Source: Novosphingobium sp. PC22D (GTDB lineage Bacteria > Pseudomonadota > Alphaproteobacteria > Sphingomonadales > Sphingomonadaceae). From it: DNA of 64,000 nucleotides. The stretch's first letter is position 1, and each line of letters starts with the position of its first letter. Made by a program: the position numbers and the translations under genes. Below the pieces are notes generated by a model. That model was given only the letters and a program-made list of their open reading frames with translations. It was not told the origin of the DNA and made no database searches. Positions 26,295 through 35,087 of this stretch are shown one piece after another. The stretch lies in assembly GCF_002556635.1 (NCBI RefSeq), contig NZ_MWMO01000002.1, positions 434,001-498,000 on the forward strand. The letters run 5' to 3'.

Positions 26295-26720
26295 ATGCTG
26301 TCATTGCTTTACACGAGCCGTCCGCTGGTCGACGACGCCGATCGCGCCGCCTTTCTCGACGATCTCCAGGCGGCCTCGATCGCGCGTAACTCGGCCCTCG
26401 ACATCACCGGCATCCTTATCACCACGCCCGAGCACTTCGCCGAGTTGATCGAAGGTCCCGACAGCAACCTCGGCATGGTGATGGTCAGCATCCTCTCCGA
26501 ACCGCGCCATCGCGATGTGCGAATCCTGCGCAAGGCGGTCGTGACCGCCAGGCTCTGCAGCACCTGGCGAATGGCGCGGTTCGAAGGCGCAGGTTACGGC
26601 GGCGGCGACGTCGGTCGGCTGATTGCCGCCGCCCACAAGGGCGAGGATACCGCGATCCTGGGCAGACTGGAACGGCTCTTCAAGGCCATCGCCTTCAGCC
26701 ACGCCCGCGCCGGGCCGTGA
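26295..26720 (+). CDS. BLUF-domain protein with Gln-to-Glu change
   Basis: Short BLUF (blue-light FAD sensor) protein, 141 residues. Canonical flavin-pocket Tyr6 (LLYTSR), Asn32 (ARNSALDITGILI), Trp91 and Met93 (STWRMA) are present with AppA-like spacing. The glutamine that flips in the photocycle is replaced by Glu50 (HFAELIEG). The C-terminal 40 residues form a short helical cap with no output domain. SD-like GGGCGG precedes ATG 26295. Gln is essential for photochemistry in studied BLUFs, so this may be light-insensitive or have altered chemistry. Lies downstream of fixLJ. Confidence 0.88.
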   Translation: MLSLLYTSRPLVDDADRAAFLDDLQAASIARNSALDITGILITTPEHFAELIEGPDSNLGMVMVSILSEPRHRDVRILRKAVVTARLCSTWRMARFEGAGYGGGDVGRLIAAAHKGEDTAILGRLERLFKAIAFSHARAGP

Positions 26721-26759
26721 CGTGCCGACGTCCCGCAATGGCCTCCGGCGATCCTGCGG

Positions 26760-27569
26760 TCAGTGCATCAGCAGGAGCGGCAGTTCACTTTGCGAAAGCA
26801 TCGAACGGGTTACCCCGCCGAACACCGTTTCCACGACCTGCGAATGACCATAGGCCCCCATCACGATATAGTCCGCCGCGAACTCTCGCGCGCTGTCGAG
26901 GATCTCGGAATAGACCATCTGTCCGGGCTGGCGGTGCCCCTCTTCGATCCGAACGTGGACATCCTCGCGCGACAGATATTCGGCGGCCGCTTCCGCCGTG
27001 ACGGCTCCCCCGCGCTCATCGAGAACGAATAGCACCACCTCGCTCGCGAGCCGAAGCAGCGGCACCGCGTGCCGCAGCGCGTCGTCGGCCTCGCGCGATC
27101 CGTCCCACGCTATCAGCGCGGTTCCGGCCACGGCAAGCCGCATGGCGTCGCCCGGAACCGCGAGGACCGGGCAATCGAGCTTTTCCACCATGTGTCCGGC
27201 GAGCTGGCGCAATTCGGGAGGCGCATGCGCGCCGAGCCGACTGGACAGCACGACGAGATCGGACAGGCCCGCTGCCTCCTGGATCGCCTCCTCGCGGAAG
27301 CCGGTTGTTTCGTGCCAGCTCCAGGCGACATCCTCCTTACCGAGCCGCGCTTCGATGCGAGCACGGTTCGCCGACTCGTCCAAGCGTTCGTTCTCCATCA
27401 CCGCCGCGGTCAATACCCCGCCGTAGTCATCGGAGGCGATCGCGACCGGCGGCGCGATCACGTCGAGGCAGTTGAGATGCCCTCCAAGCGCGCGTGTCAC
27501 GTCCAGCGCGACCTGAAGGCGCGCTTCCTGGCCCTCGTCGTCATGTGCGAGCAGTAGGATCGTCTTCAT
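26760..27569 (-). CDS. Universal stress protein (tandem UspA domains)
   Basis: 269 residues from ATG 27569 (MKTILLLAHDDEGQEARLQV), chosen because GGAG lies seven bases upstream; an ATG two codons earlier is too close to it. The second UspA domain has the nucleotide-binding pattern VMGAYGHSQVVETVFGGVTR; the first is degenerate. Cytoplasmic, ATP-binding in related proteins. Follows the tiny protein gene at 27715 on the same strand, 145 bp apart. USP genes are often part of FNR/FixK-type low-oxygen regulons, but I saw no FNR box here. Confidence 0.9.
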   Translation of the reverse strand: MKTILLLAHDDEGQEARLQVALDVTRALGGHLNCLDVIAPPVAIASDDYGGVLTAAVMENERLDESANRARIEARLGKEDVAWSWHETTGFREEAIQEAAGLSDLVVLSSRLGAHAPPELRQLAGHMVEKLDCPVLAVPGDAMRLAVAGTALIAWDGSREADDALRHAVPLLRLASEVVLFVLDERGGAVTAEAAAEYLSREDVHVRIEEGHRQPGQMVYSEILDSAREFAADYIVMGAYGHSQVVETVFGGVTRSMLSQSELPLLLMH

Positions 27570-27714
27570 GGCCATGCTCCGGGATCAGGCGCTCACCCTA
27601 TGGGCGCGGCGCTTCGCCGTCATTGGGAATCATACGAAGCCGCGACGCGGGCGGACCACGCGGGCAGAGAGGCTTGCGGCGATCGAGCCGGCACCTCTCG
27701 CAAGACCACGCGGC

Positions 27715-27921
27715 TTACTCGGCGGTGTCGCTCTCGGCGTCCGCGTCTGTCTTGGGCGCCTTGGTCTGAACGGACGGAAGCATGATCCCGGTCCACGCCT
27801 GCCACCACTTCGTCTGCATCTCCTGCATGGCGGCGACGGTGCGCATGGCGATAAGGAAGGGCGTGTCGGGCTGAAAGAGCGGAATGGCGGATTCGTCTTC
27901 CTTCGGTGAAATGAACGTCAT
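27715..27921 (-). CDS. Small Trp/Met-containing protein upstream of usp
   Basis: 68 residues, family not recognised. Very good SD (AGAGGAG, eight bases before ATG 27921). Layout: short acidic head (MTFISPKEDESAIPLFQP), one amphipathic helix containing Met and Trp (AMQEMQTKWWQAWTGIMLPS), acidic tail (TDADAESDTAE). Same architecture as the 76-residue protein at 9599-9829 near phaC (aromatic/Met helix ending in a 'Met-x-Pro' turn), though identity is low. Possible small granule- or membrane-surface protein; function unknown. Confidence 0.7.
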   Translation of the reverse strand: MTFISPKEDESAIPLFQPDTPFLIAMRTVAAMQEMQTKWWQAWTGIMLPSVQTKAPKTDADAESDTAE

Positions 27922-28297
27922 CGCGTTTCTCCTCTTGCGGAGCCCCGGCGCTATCATCAACGGCGCCGCGCCTCGCTCCGCAATTGTCCGGAAAGAGAAG
28001 CGCGGCCACGCGACTCGTTCCATCCGTAAGATACCCAATACATCGCCTCTCCCTTGCGGCGTAGCGCATTGACCGGGCCCGGCCCATCGCCACCGAGTGT
28101 GCCGGGCACCACGCCGCCATTTCGCTCGATTTGGAGATGAAGAAAGACAAGCAGGCGCAAAGGCCGGACATGCAAGATCGCAATCGGCTGACCGAGCTTG
28201 GGAGAGGCCGGACGGCGACGCCCCTGGAACAGCGCCGCCGTCCGGTTTGCCGAAACCGGATCGTCAGGGCCGGCAGCAGTCCGCTTCACCAGATTGC
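27922..28297. other. 376-bp intergenic region with strong hairpin (28208-28245)
   Basis: Between the start of the tiny-protein gene and the end of the capsule operon, both on the minus strand; no convincing gene. Contains a hairpin with a perfect 10-bp stem, CCGGACGGCG (28208-28217) and CGCCGTCCGG (28236-28245), 18-nt loop, about 50 bp past the stop of the last capsule gene. It may end that transcript, although the minus strand shows no clear U-tract after it. The remainder should hold the promoter of the tiny protein/usp unit. Confidence 0.5.
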
Positions 28298-29488
28298 CTA
28301 CTTCACGAGATTGACGATGCCGATCGTGGTGAAGGCGATGTTCGAGATCGTGCCGAGGAACTTGGGCAGGTCCGCTGCGGGCGCGACCGATACGTAGAGC
28401 ACGTCCTTGTCGCGGATCGCGAAGTCCTGCGCGGCGAAGAAGCTCGAGGCATCCGACAAGTCGAGACGGTAGATCACCGGGATCTTGCCCTCGCTGGTCT
28501 TGCGGGCCGTAGCGGCAAGCGCGGGATCGAAGACCGCCGGGTCCTCCAGCCTGAAAATGAACACACCGCGAATGTCGGCGCGCTCGTCGCGCAGCCCGCC
28601 GATCCGGCCGAGCGCCTGTGCGAGCGACAGGCCCGCCCCCTCGAACGGCACTTCGGCATTCTGGTTGACCGCGCCCAGCGCGATGAAGCTGTAGGGCTGG
28701 AACAGCACCGTCACCACGTCGTCGGGGCGCAGGCGCACGTTCTGCGCCGGATCGCGTACGATCGCGTCGAGCGGCATCGCCGCCGCCTCGTTTCCGCGCG
28801 CGATCTGCACCGTGGTCTTGCCCACGGGCTGGCGCGATCCGCCCGCCGCTGCGATGACGTCAAGCAGGCGTTCGCCCTTGGGCCCCAGCGGCACGCGGCG
28901 GCTGTTGGCGACTTCGCCCAGGATCGTGACGTTGCGCGCCTCGTTAGCGGCGATCGTGACCACCGCCTGCGGATCGTGCGCCCTGCCCGCCAGACGCGAG
29001 CGGATCTCGCGCGCCAGCTCGTTGGGGCTGCGTCCCGCCGCCCTGACCGCGCCGACGAAGGGAATCGCGACCGTTCCATCTTCGGCGACCGTCTGGCGCG
29101 GCAGGTTGGTGTTCTGCGCCACCGAGCCGTAGGTCTGCGCGCTCGCGCCGAGCCGAGCGCCCGCGCCGAACAGCACCGCGGGCGGCGCCTCCCAGACCGA
29201 GATATCGAGCACGTCGCCGTTTCCGATCCGCGTTTCGGACACACCGCCGTCGCCGAACAGTTCGGAGAAGCGGCGCGCCTCGCCAAGCTCGGTGAGGCGC
29301 CGCGAGACACGATCGTCCAGCTCCACCACCTGGATATCGGCCTGCGCGTAGTCGGTTTCGCCCGCCTCGCGGATCTTGCCCGAGGTTGGCCCGGGCGCGC
29401 CCAGCGACGCGCAACCGGCGAGGGACAGCGCGAACAGCGCGGCCCCGACGATCCGCAGCCTCTGCGCGCGGTTAGAGGAATCGGTCAT
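28298..29488 (-). CDS. Outer-membrane polysaccharide export lipoprotein (BexD/CtrA/Wza-like)
   Basis: Outer-membrane auxiliary (OPX) channel for capsule export. 396 residues from ATG 29488; signal peptide with lipobox LAGC (ALFALSLAGCASLG). Poly_export domain (GNGDVLDISVWEAPPAVLFG; VAEDGTVAIPFVG) followed by SLBB repeats (VTILGEVANSRRVPLGPKGE; FIALGAVNQNAEVPFEGAGL) and a C-terminal hydrophobic end (LGTISNIAFTTIGIVNLVK). Size fits the BexD/CtrA/VexA subgroup of ABC-dependent capsules. Overlaps the upstream glycosyltransferase by 17 bp; last gene of the nine-gene capsule operon. Confidence 0.92.
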   Translation of the reverse strand: MTDSSNRAQRLRIVGAALFALSLAGCASLGAPGPTSGKIREAGETDYAQADIQVVELDDRVSRRLTELGEARRFSELFGDGGVSETRIGNGDVLDISVWEAPPAVLFGAGARLGASAQTYGSVAQNTNLPRQTVAEDGTVAIPFVGAVRAAGRSPNELAREIRSRLAGRAHDPQAVVTIAANEARNVTILGEVANSRRVPLGPKGERLLDVIAAAGGSRQPVGKTTVQIARGNEAAAMPLDAIVRDPAQNVRLRPDDVVTVLFQPYSFIALGAVNQNAEVPFEGAGLSLAQALGRIGGLRDERADIRGVFIFRLEDPAVFDPALAATARKTSEGKIPVIYRLDLSDASSFFAAQDFAIRDKDVLYVSVAPAADLPKFLGTISNIAFTTIGIVNLVK

Positions 29489-30785
29489 AGAGCGCCTTGA
29501 GTTTCTCGCGATAGATTTCGGGTGTATAACGCGCGGACTGGACAACGCCGCGCCGAGATAGATCCGCGCGCAAGTCGGCATCGGCGTCGATCCGGCGGAT
29601 CGCCTCCGAAATCGCGGCGGTGTCGTAGGGATCGACCATCAGCGCCGCGTCTCCCGCGACTTCGGGCAGCGAGGAGGTATTCGAGCAGATCACCGGCGTA
29701 CCCAGCGACATGGCTTCGAGGGCGGGCAGGCCGAAACCCTCGTAGAGCGAGGGGAACAGCGCCGCCCTGGCGCCGCGAATGAGGCTGACCAGCAGGCTGA
29801 ACGGCGCGTAGGAGAGCTGGATCACGCGCTTGAGCGTATGGATGTCGCGGTCGACCAGCCGCTGAAAGCGGATGTTGGCGCTCGTCAGCAGGCGAAGTTC
29901 CTCATCGGATTTCCAGGCCTGCGCGCCCACCATCACCAGCGGCGTATCGACCTTGCTGGCGAGGTAGGCCTCGATCATCCGCCCGATGTTCTTCTTGGGC
30001 TCGACCGAGCCCCAGAACAGGAAATACTCCTTGAAGCCCACGCCTGCCGCGCCCTCGACTTCGCGCGCGACCTGTTCCTCGGGCTTGTCGCGATACTTCG
30101 CGGGGATGTCGACCGACTGATAGGTATTGGTGATCCGCTCGGGGGCAATGCCGACGATCTCGACCAGATCGCGTTTCGAACACTCCGACACCGTCACGAA
30201 ATGATCGGCCTTCCTGTCGAGCGTCTTGAGCAGGCTGAGGTAGCGCTTCTTGTTGTCGAGCGTGGTGTAAGGCAGCCGCAACGGCACCACGTCGTGCAGC
30301 GTGTAGATGTTGGGCACGCGTTTGATGCGCATCGGCAGCGGATAGGTCCAGTGCGCGAGATCGGGCTTTTCGGGAAGCTTGATCGGCGATAGCCCGCCCC
30401 AGAGCTGGAACGCGGCCTGCGAGCGGGAGAAGGCGTCGGGCGCGTTGTACATGCGGTTGAACTTGGGCAGCCGCGCATCGAACGTACGCGAGACGACCTT
30501 GCCGGTAACCGGCACCTCGACCGCCGACTGCCCCAGCGGCTTGGGCACGTAGCGCTGCACCTTGTCGAGCATTTCCAGCAGCTTGATCCGCTCGGTGTAG
30601 CTCGAATCGAAAAAGGAAACCTCGCGCAGCAACGGGTTGCGCGACGTGCCCCCGCGATTGCCGTAAAGCACCGCGACGCCATGCCCGAGCCGGTCGAGCT
30701 CATAGCTGAGGTTGCGCGCATAGGTCGCGACGCCGGTGCCCTTTTCGAGCCCGAGGTTGTAGCCGTCGATGAGGACCGTCTTCAT
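29472..30785 (-). CDS. GT4-family glycosyltransferase
   Basis: 437 residues from ATG 30785 (MKTVLIDGYNLGLEKGTGVA). GT-B fold: N-terminal acceptor domain with GTGVATYARNLSYELDRLGH; C-terminal nucleotide-sugar domain with FLFWGSVEPKKNIGRMIEAY, and the E-x7-E motif in FPSLYEGFGLPALEAMSLGT. Cytoplasmic or membrane-associated; builds the capsule repeat unit. The donor sugar cannot be told from sequence. Overlaps the export-lipoprotein gene by 17 bp and lies 82 bp after the FkbM methyltransferase gene. Confidence 0.92.
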   Translation of the reverse strand: MKTVLIDGYNLGLEKGTGVATYARNLSYELDRLGHGVAVLYGNRGGTSRNPLLREVSFFDSSYTERIKLLEMLDKVQRYVPKPLGQSAVEVPVTGKVVSRTFDARLPKFNRMYNAPDAFSRSQAAFQLWGGLSPIKLPEKPDLAHWTYPLPMRIKRVPNIYTLHDVVPLRLPYTTLDNKKRYLSLLKTLDRKADHFVTVSECSKRDLVEIVGIAPERITNTYQSVDIPAKYRDKPEEQVAREVEGAAGVGFKEYFLFWGSVEPKKNIGRMIEAYLASKVDTPLVMVGAQAWKSDEELRLLTSANIRFQRLVDRDIHTLKRVIQLSYAPFSLLVSLIRGARAALFPSLYEGFGLPALEAMSLGTPVICSNTSSLPEVAGDAALMVDPYDTAAISEAIRRIDADADLRADLSRRGVVQSARYTPEIYREKLKALYDRFL

Positions 30786-30867
30786 GACGAAGGCACCCTC
30801 GCCGCAGCCCCCTTGGAGGCCGCGCGGGCGCACCGTCTCGGCGAAGGAGAAATGAAAGCCGTTCGCA

Positions 30868-31701
30868 TCAGAAGCAAACCAGCCAGTCGTCGGCGGGCCT
30901 TTCGTTGTGCGCCATCTCCCTGGTCAGCGGCTTCACCTTCGCATCGAAATCAAGGAACTGAAGATCGTCCTTGGTTCCGATACTCCTTTGAATGTCGTCG
31001 TAGCTGTAACCGCGTGCGAAATTGACTTCGCACACGACTTTCGGGTGGAACCGTTCCACCAGCGGTCGGATATGGTCGAGGACCGCGATTTCGGCCCCTT
31101 CGACGTCGATCTTGATGAAGTCGATGCGGTCGAAGTCGTTCGCGAGCAGCCCTCCCAGTTCCACCTGGAAGACGGCTCCGTGGTCACTCAGGAAGTCGAT
31201 GCTCTCGCCCTCGACGACGAAACGACCGTTCTTCGGCTCTCCCTTCGGTACGAAGAAGGGCAGGCTGCCGGTCCCTCCCGCGAAGGAGAGGGCGAAGTTG
31301 CGCGCTTCGGAACGGCTGGCAAAGCCGTTCACGCCCATGTTCCTTGCTAGCAGCGCGTAGACTTCGGGGTTCGGCTCGATCGCGACGACCCGCCCCGTGC
31401 CCGACACCAGCTCCGCCGCAAGGACCGAATAATAGCCCACGTTCGCGCCGATATCGATGACCGTATCGCCCGGCTGGATCATTTCGGCGAAATATCGCGT
31501 CAGCCAGAATTCCCAGTATCCGTCGAAGATCAGGTGCGGCGCCAGTCCGGCATCATCGCTGAATACGAAGAACTTGTTGTCCCCGAGGATACGGCACAGA
31601 ACGGTCCGGTCCCCCATGTAGACGCTCTTCGTGCGATCCGAGATGCTCTGCTCCGCATCCGACCGCCTCTTGTTAAGCAAAATATCTCTGATCCGGCTCA
31701 T
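30868..31701 (-). CDS. FkbM-family SAM-dependent methyltransferase
   Basis: 277 residues. SAM-binding motif I VIDIGANVGYYSVLAAEL at about 82-99, acidic loop VVAIEPNPEVYALLARNM, and the FkbM signature RIDFIKIDVEGAEIAVLDHI at about 192-211. These enzymes O-methylate sugars or polyketides; in a capsule operon a glycan methyl group is the likely product. N-terminal about 70 residues precede the catalytic fold and include a FDGYWEFWLTRYFAEMI segment. Nineteen bases after the extended KpsT gene. Confidence 0.88.
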   Translation of the reverse strand: MSRIRDILLNKRRSDAEQSISDRTKSVYMGDRTVLCRILGDNKFFVFSDDAGLAPHLIFDGYWEFWLTRYFAEMIQPGDTVIDIGANVGYYSVLAAELVSGTGRVVAIEPNPEVYALLARNMGVNGFASRSEARNFALSFAGGTGSLPFFVPKGEPKNGRFVVEGESIDFLSDHGAVFQVELGGLLANDFDRIDFIKIDVEGAEIAVLDHIRPLVERFHPKVVCEVNFARGYSYDDIQRSIGTKDDLQFLDFDAKVKPLTREMAHNERPADDWLVCF

Positions 31702-31720
31702 CGCCTCATCTCCAGGAACC

Positions 31721-33190
31721 TTAATGGACGACGCGAGCCAGCGAGGCGCCTTGCAGGGCCGCCTGAGTCTTCGGCCAGTCCGAGAATCCGCCTTGCGACA
31801 TGAGTGCTTCGAGCACGCTGCCGCCTTCCGTCAGCAGTGCTCTCCTGAGCGACGCATCGGCATAATCGAAGTCGGGCGTGGCCAGGAAGCACAGGTTCGC
31901 AAGCCAGCGATCGGCGACGGCGTCCTCGCCTTTGTCGGAAGAGTCGGCAAGGCCAGACCCGGCCCCGAACCACGGGCGGCCGTGAGGCGAGAAGCGCGTG
32001 TCGGCGACCATGGCGCTGGCCAGCTCGTCCAGGCTCGGATGGCCGCGCATCAAGGCGAGGACCTCTTCTTCTTGCGGGACATCGTCGTTCGGCCAGAAGA
32101 GCCTGCTCAGCACGGCGATATCCGGACGGGCCGGAGGCTGGCGGAACGTCGCATCCCCGGTCAGACCGCGTGCCGGAAACTGCGCCTCGGACGCGCCGTC
32201 GCAGCCTTCCATCGCCGCCTCCAGGAACACGCGAATATCCTGCAACGGCTGCCCGAGCGCGCAGGCCGTACGATAGCAAATCTCGGCCCCGGCCATCTTG
32301 CCCTGTTCCCGCATGACGTGGCCCTGCTGGATCCAGTACGTCCGTTCGTAGGGATGGAGCAGCAGGGCTGCGGCGTATTCCTGCTCCGCGCCGGACCAGT
32401 CTCCCTTGTCGCGCGCCCAGTCGCCTTGCTGGGCATGGATTCTGAATCGATCGTCCGCCAGCGCGATGCCGCTGAGGGACTGGAGCAGCGCCGCGCGGTT
32501 CTTGAACGTGACGACGGGATTCACGCTTTGCGTCGCGAGCCCCATCTGCTCGCTATAGCGGGCGTAAGCCTCGTCGAAATCGTCGTAGAGCGCGAGGTGA
32601 GCATCGTGCAGCACTCCCCAGCGATTGCAGTGGTTGCGCACGTAGGAAGCGTCATGGGAGATGATGATCATCGCGCGATCGCCGCGCTTTTCGAACAGTT
32701 CGTGATTGCAGCGATCGTGAAACCGCGCGTCTCCCACCGCGCCGATCTCGTCGATCAGAAAGCAATCGAACTCGATGATCATCGAGATCGCGAAGGCCAG
32801 CCGCGCGCGCATGCCCGACGAATAGGTCCGCACCGGCTCCTTGAGATAGACACCAAGCTCGGCGAAGTCCTCCACGAAGGCGAGATTGCTGTCGAAGTCC
32901 TGATCATAGATCCGGCTGATGAAACGGATGTTGTCGATGCCGGTCAGCATCGGCTGGAACGCGCCGCCGAACGCGAGCGGCCAGGAGACCGACATATGGC
33001 GTTCGACCGCGCCGGCGGTGGGCTGCTCGGCGCCGCTGATAAGCCGGATCATGGTAGACTTGCCCGCGCCGTTGCGGCCGAGCACGCCGAGGCGCTCTCC
33101 CATGGCGAGATCGAAATTGATGTTCTCGAGCACGAGCTTGTCGCCGTGGCGGGTCTCGTAGATCTTGGTGACGTCGCGCACGCTGATCAT
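31721..33190 (-). CDS. Capsule ABC transporter ATPase (KpsT-like) with long C-terminal extension
   Basis: 489 residues; ordinary KpsT is about 220. Residues 1-220 are a complete polysaccharide-type ABC ATPase: Walker A GRNGAGKST (39-47), signature TYSSGMRARLAFAISM (about 123-138), Walker B CFLIDEIGAVGD (about 143-154), switch His in IIISHDASYV. Residues about 230-489 are an extra helical domain; the part around WARDKGDWSGAEQEYAAALLLHPYE and MREQGKMAGAEICYRTA looks like two or three TPR-type repeats; the remainder is unassigned. ATGA overlap with kpsM. The extension could bind a glycan, a polymerase or another export part. Confidence 0.9.
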   Translation of the reverse strand: MISVRDVTKIYETRHGDKLVLENINFDLAMGERLGVLGRNGAGKSTMIRLISGAEQPTAGAVERHMSVSWPLAFGGAFQPMLTGIDNIRFISRIYDQDFDSNLAFVEDFAELGVYLKEPVRTYSSGMRARLAFAISMIIEFDCFLIDEIGAVGDARFHDRCNHELFEKRGDRAMIIISHDASYVRNHCNRWGVLHDAHLALYDDFDEAYARYSEQMGLATQSVNPVVTFKNRAALLQSLSGIALADDRFRIHAQQGDWARDKGDWSGAEQEYAAALLLHPYERTYWIQQGHVMREQGKMAGAEICYRTACALGQPLQDIRVFLEAAMEGCDGASEAQFPARGLTGDATFRQPPARPDIAVLSRLFWPNDDVPQEEEVLALMRGHPSLDELASAMVADTRFSPHGRPWFGAGSGLADSSDKGEDAVADRWLANLCFLATPDFDYADASLRRALLTEGGSVLEALMSQGGFSDWPKTQAALQGASLARVVH

Positions 33191-33990
33191 TCGGGCACGA
33201 CCCTGCGCGCGGTCTTGCGCACCTGGATCAGCGCGACGAAGCTGAGCACGAGGCAGAAGGGCAGAACGTAACCCAGATCGTAGTGCGCCCGGGCGTGCTC
33301 GCCGAACCAGCCTTCACGCACGATCTCGACACCGTGGACGATCGGAATCCACAGAACCGCTTCCTGCGCGAACTTGGGCAGCGCATCGACGAGGAAAGCG
33401 GCCCCCGAAAGCGGGAACATGAGATAGGAGAACGGGTGCCACAGCTTGTCGACCAGTTCGCTCTCGTGCGAGAGCGCGCCGAGCCAGATCGCCAGCGCCG
33501 AACCGAACCAGGCGATGATCAGCCAGCCGCCCACGATCTCGAGAATGTCCTGCGGCGGCTCGAGCCAGCCGAGCGTTATGAAGACGAGCGCCAGCGTGGT
33601 GAACGAGATCGTCGCCCCGCCGAACTCGAGGATCAGGCGCGCCAGATAGATATCCAGCACCTTGATGTTGCGGTGGTACATCAGGGCAAGGTTGGCCCAG
33701 AGCGCACCGATGCAGCGGCTCGGCATGTTGCGCCACAGCAGCACGCTCGAATAGCCCGTAAGCGCGAAGGCCACGATCGGCAGGTCGCTGCCGTGGACCG
33801 ACTTGGTCGCGGTCCACAAGGCCGTGACGCCCAGAGTGAACAGCATCGGTTCGACGAACAGCCACAGGAAGCCGATATTGTGCCGCCCGTAGCGCGTAAG
33901 CATTTCGCGAATGAGCAGCGCGCCCAGGATGCGGATCTGGATCGCCAAGCTCTCGCGCAACGGGGCCCGTTCGATCGGCTGCGTCGCCAT
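33187..33990 (-). CDS. kpsM: Capsule ABC transporter permease (KpsM-like, ABC-2 type)
   Basis: Inner-membrane permease that moves lipid-linked capsule across the inner membrane. 267 residues, six predicted spans; characteristic N-terminal REMLTRYGRHNIGFLWLFVEPMLFT and central RNIKVLDIYLARLILEF; C-terminal amphipathic end with RKTARRVVPE. Stop overlaps the ATPase start by four bases and its ATG overlaps the kpsE stop by one base, so the transporter genes are translationally coupled. Confidence 0.93.
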   Translation of the reverse strand: MATQPIERAPLRESLAIQIRILGALLIREMLTRYGRHNIGFLWLFVEPMLFTLGVTALWTATKSVHGSDLPIVAFALTGYSSVLLWRNMPSRCIGALWANLALMYHRNIKVLDIYLARLILEFGGATISFTTLALVFITLGWLEPPQDILEIVGGWLIIAWFGSALAIWLGALSHESELVDKLWHPFSYLMFPLSGAAFLVDALPKFAQEAVLWIPIVHGVEIVREGWFGEHARAHYDLGYVLPFCLVLSFVALIQVRKTARRVVPE

Positions 33991-35087
33991 CAGTCGCGGT
34001 GCTCACGCACACCGACGATGAGTGTCGAGATCACGCCCCAGGCGAGCAGGCCGAGCACGAACGTCGCGATGATTCCGCGAAGGCGGCGCGGCTCCAGCGG
34101 GTAGTCGGGCAGGTTGGGATCGGCGATGCGCTCGACATAGGCGCGCTTGCGGCGCGCCTCCGCCTCGGCTTCCTCGCGCGAAGCCAGAACCGCAGCGAGT
34201 TGCTTCTGCGCGAGTTCCGAATCGAGCGCGAGTTCCTGATAGCGAACCGCCCTTGCCGAAAGCGAGCGGTTGCCCCCGGCGACGCCACGGGTTTGCTCGG
34301 CGATCTCGCGCTCGAGCGAGCTCACCTGCGTCTTGAGGAACGGGATCTGCGAGGCATCAGGCGTATAGGTCCGCATCTGGCGCAACTGGGTGCGCGAGGC
34401 GATCAGTTCGTCCTGAAGCTTGGAAATCATCTGCAGGCGCACGCCTGCTTCCTTCTCGGGATCGATCACGCCGGCCTCGTTGCGATAGCGCGCGAGCTTC
34501 GCCGCGGTCTCGCGGACATGGGCCTTGGCGCGATCGACTTCTGCGTTGGCGACCTCGATCGCATCGCCCCGCGCCCGATTGGATAGCCGGTTCACCAGCG
34601 CCTCTGACCGCTCGAGCAGCCGCTCGTTGATCGCCTGCGCATCCTTGGCGGTATAGGCGCGCACGGTGAGGCTGGTGACTTGCTCCGTCGCGTCGTGATC
34701 GACCTCAAGCTTGTCCATGAAATATTTGTAGAGTTGCTCGTCGCTGGTGCCAGAAAGCATGCCTCCGAAGCGGTCGAACCACGAGGCGTGCGCGGGGCCG
34801 TAAGCCTCGCGGACCAGGCCGTTGGCGTTGGCGTCCCTGAGCGCCGCGCGCGATCCGAGATATTCGACCACCGCGTTGGTCTCTTCACCGGCGCCGCCGA
34901 GCGCGCCCCCCGTCAGTATCGCGCCGAGTCCCGAGGGGCTCGGCTTGGTCGGACTGCGCACGACGAAATGCGACTGCGATATGTAAACGTCGCTGGCGAA
35001 AAACCCGAAATAGAGCACCGCGAGGAGAGTGGGCACAACCACGGTCGCGACGAAAATCGGGCTGAGTTTTTTGAATTTATCGGACAC
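33990..35087 (-). CDS. kpsE: Capsule export inner-membrane/periplasmic protein (KpsE/BexC/CtrB-like, PCP)
   Basis: Polysaccharide co-polymerase-type protein bridging the ABC transporter and the outer-membrane channel. 365 residues: N-terminal TM (FVATVVVPTLLAVLYFGFFA) preceded by a short cytosolic tail, SQSHFVVRSPTKPSPSGLGA, a periplasmic helical coiled coil (about 170-310, rich in Glu/Arg/Ala), then a Pro-rich DYPLEPRRLRG and a C-terminal TM (IIATFVLGLLAWGVISTLIVG). Overlaps the following glycosyltransferase gene by 11 bp at its 5' end. Confidence 0.93.
   Translation of the reverse strand: MSDKFKKLSPIFVATVVVPTLLAVLYFGFFASDVYISQSHFVVRSPTKPSPSGLGAILTGGALGGAGEETNAVVEYLGSRAALRDANANGLVREAYGPAHASWFDRFGGMLSGTSDEQLYKYFMDKLEVDHDATEQVTSLTVRAYTAKDAQAINERLLERSEALVNRLSNRARGDAIEVANAEVDRAKAHVRETAAKLARYRNEAGVIDPEKEAGVRLQMISKLQDELIASRTQLRQMRTYTPDASQIPFLKTQVSSLEREIAEQTRGVAGGNRSLSARAVRYQELALDSELAQKQLAAVLASREEAEAEARRKRAYVERIADPNLPDYPLEPRRLRGIIATFVLGLLAWGVISTLIVGVREHRD

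Noticed and set aside
27569..27714. FNR box ahead of the universal stress protein
   Set aside because: No TTGAT-N4-ATCAA-like sequence seen, so low-oxygen control of this gene is not claimed.
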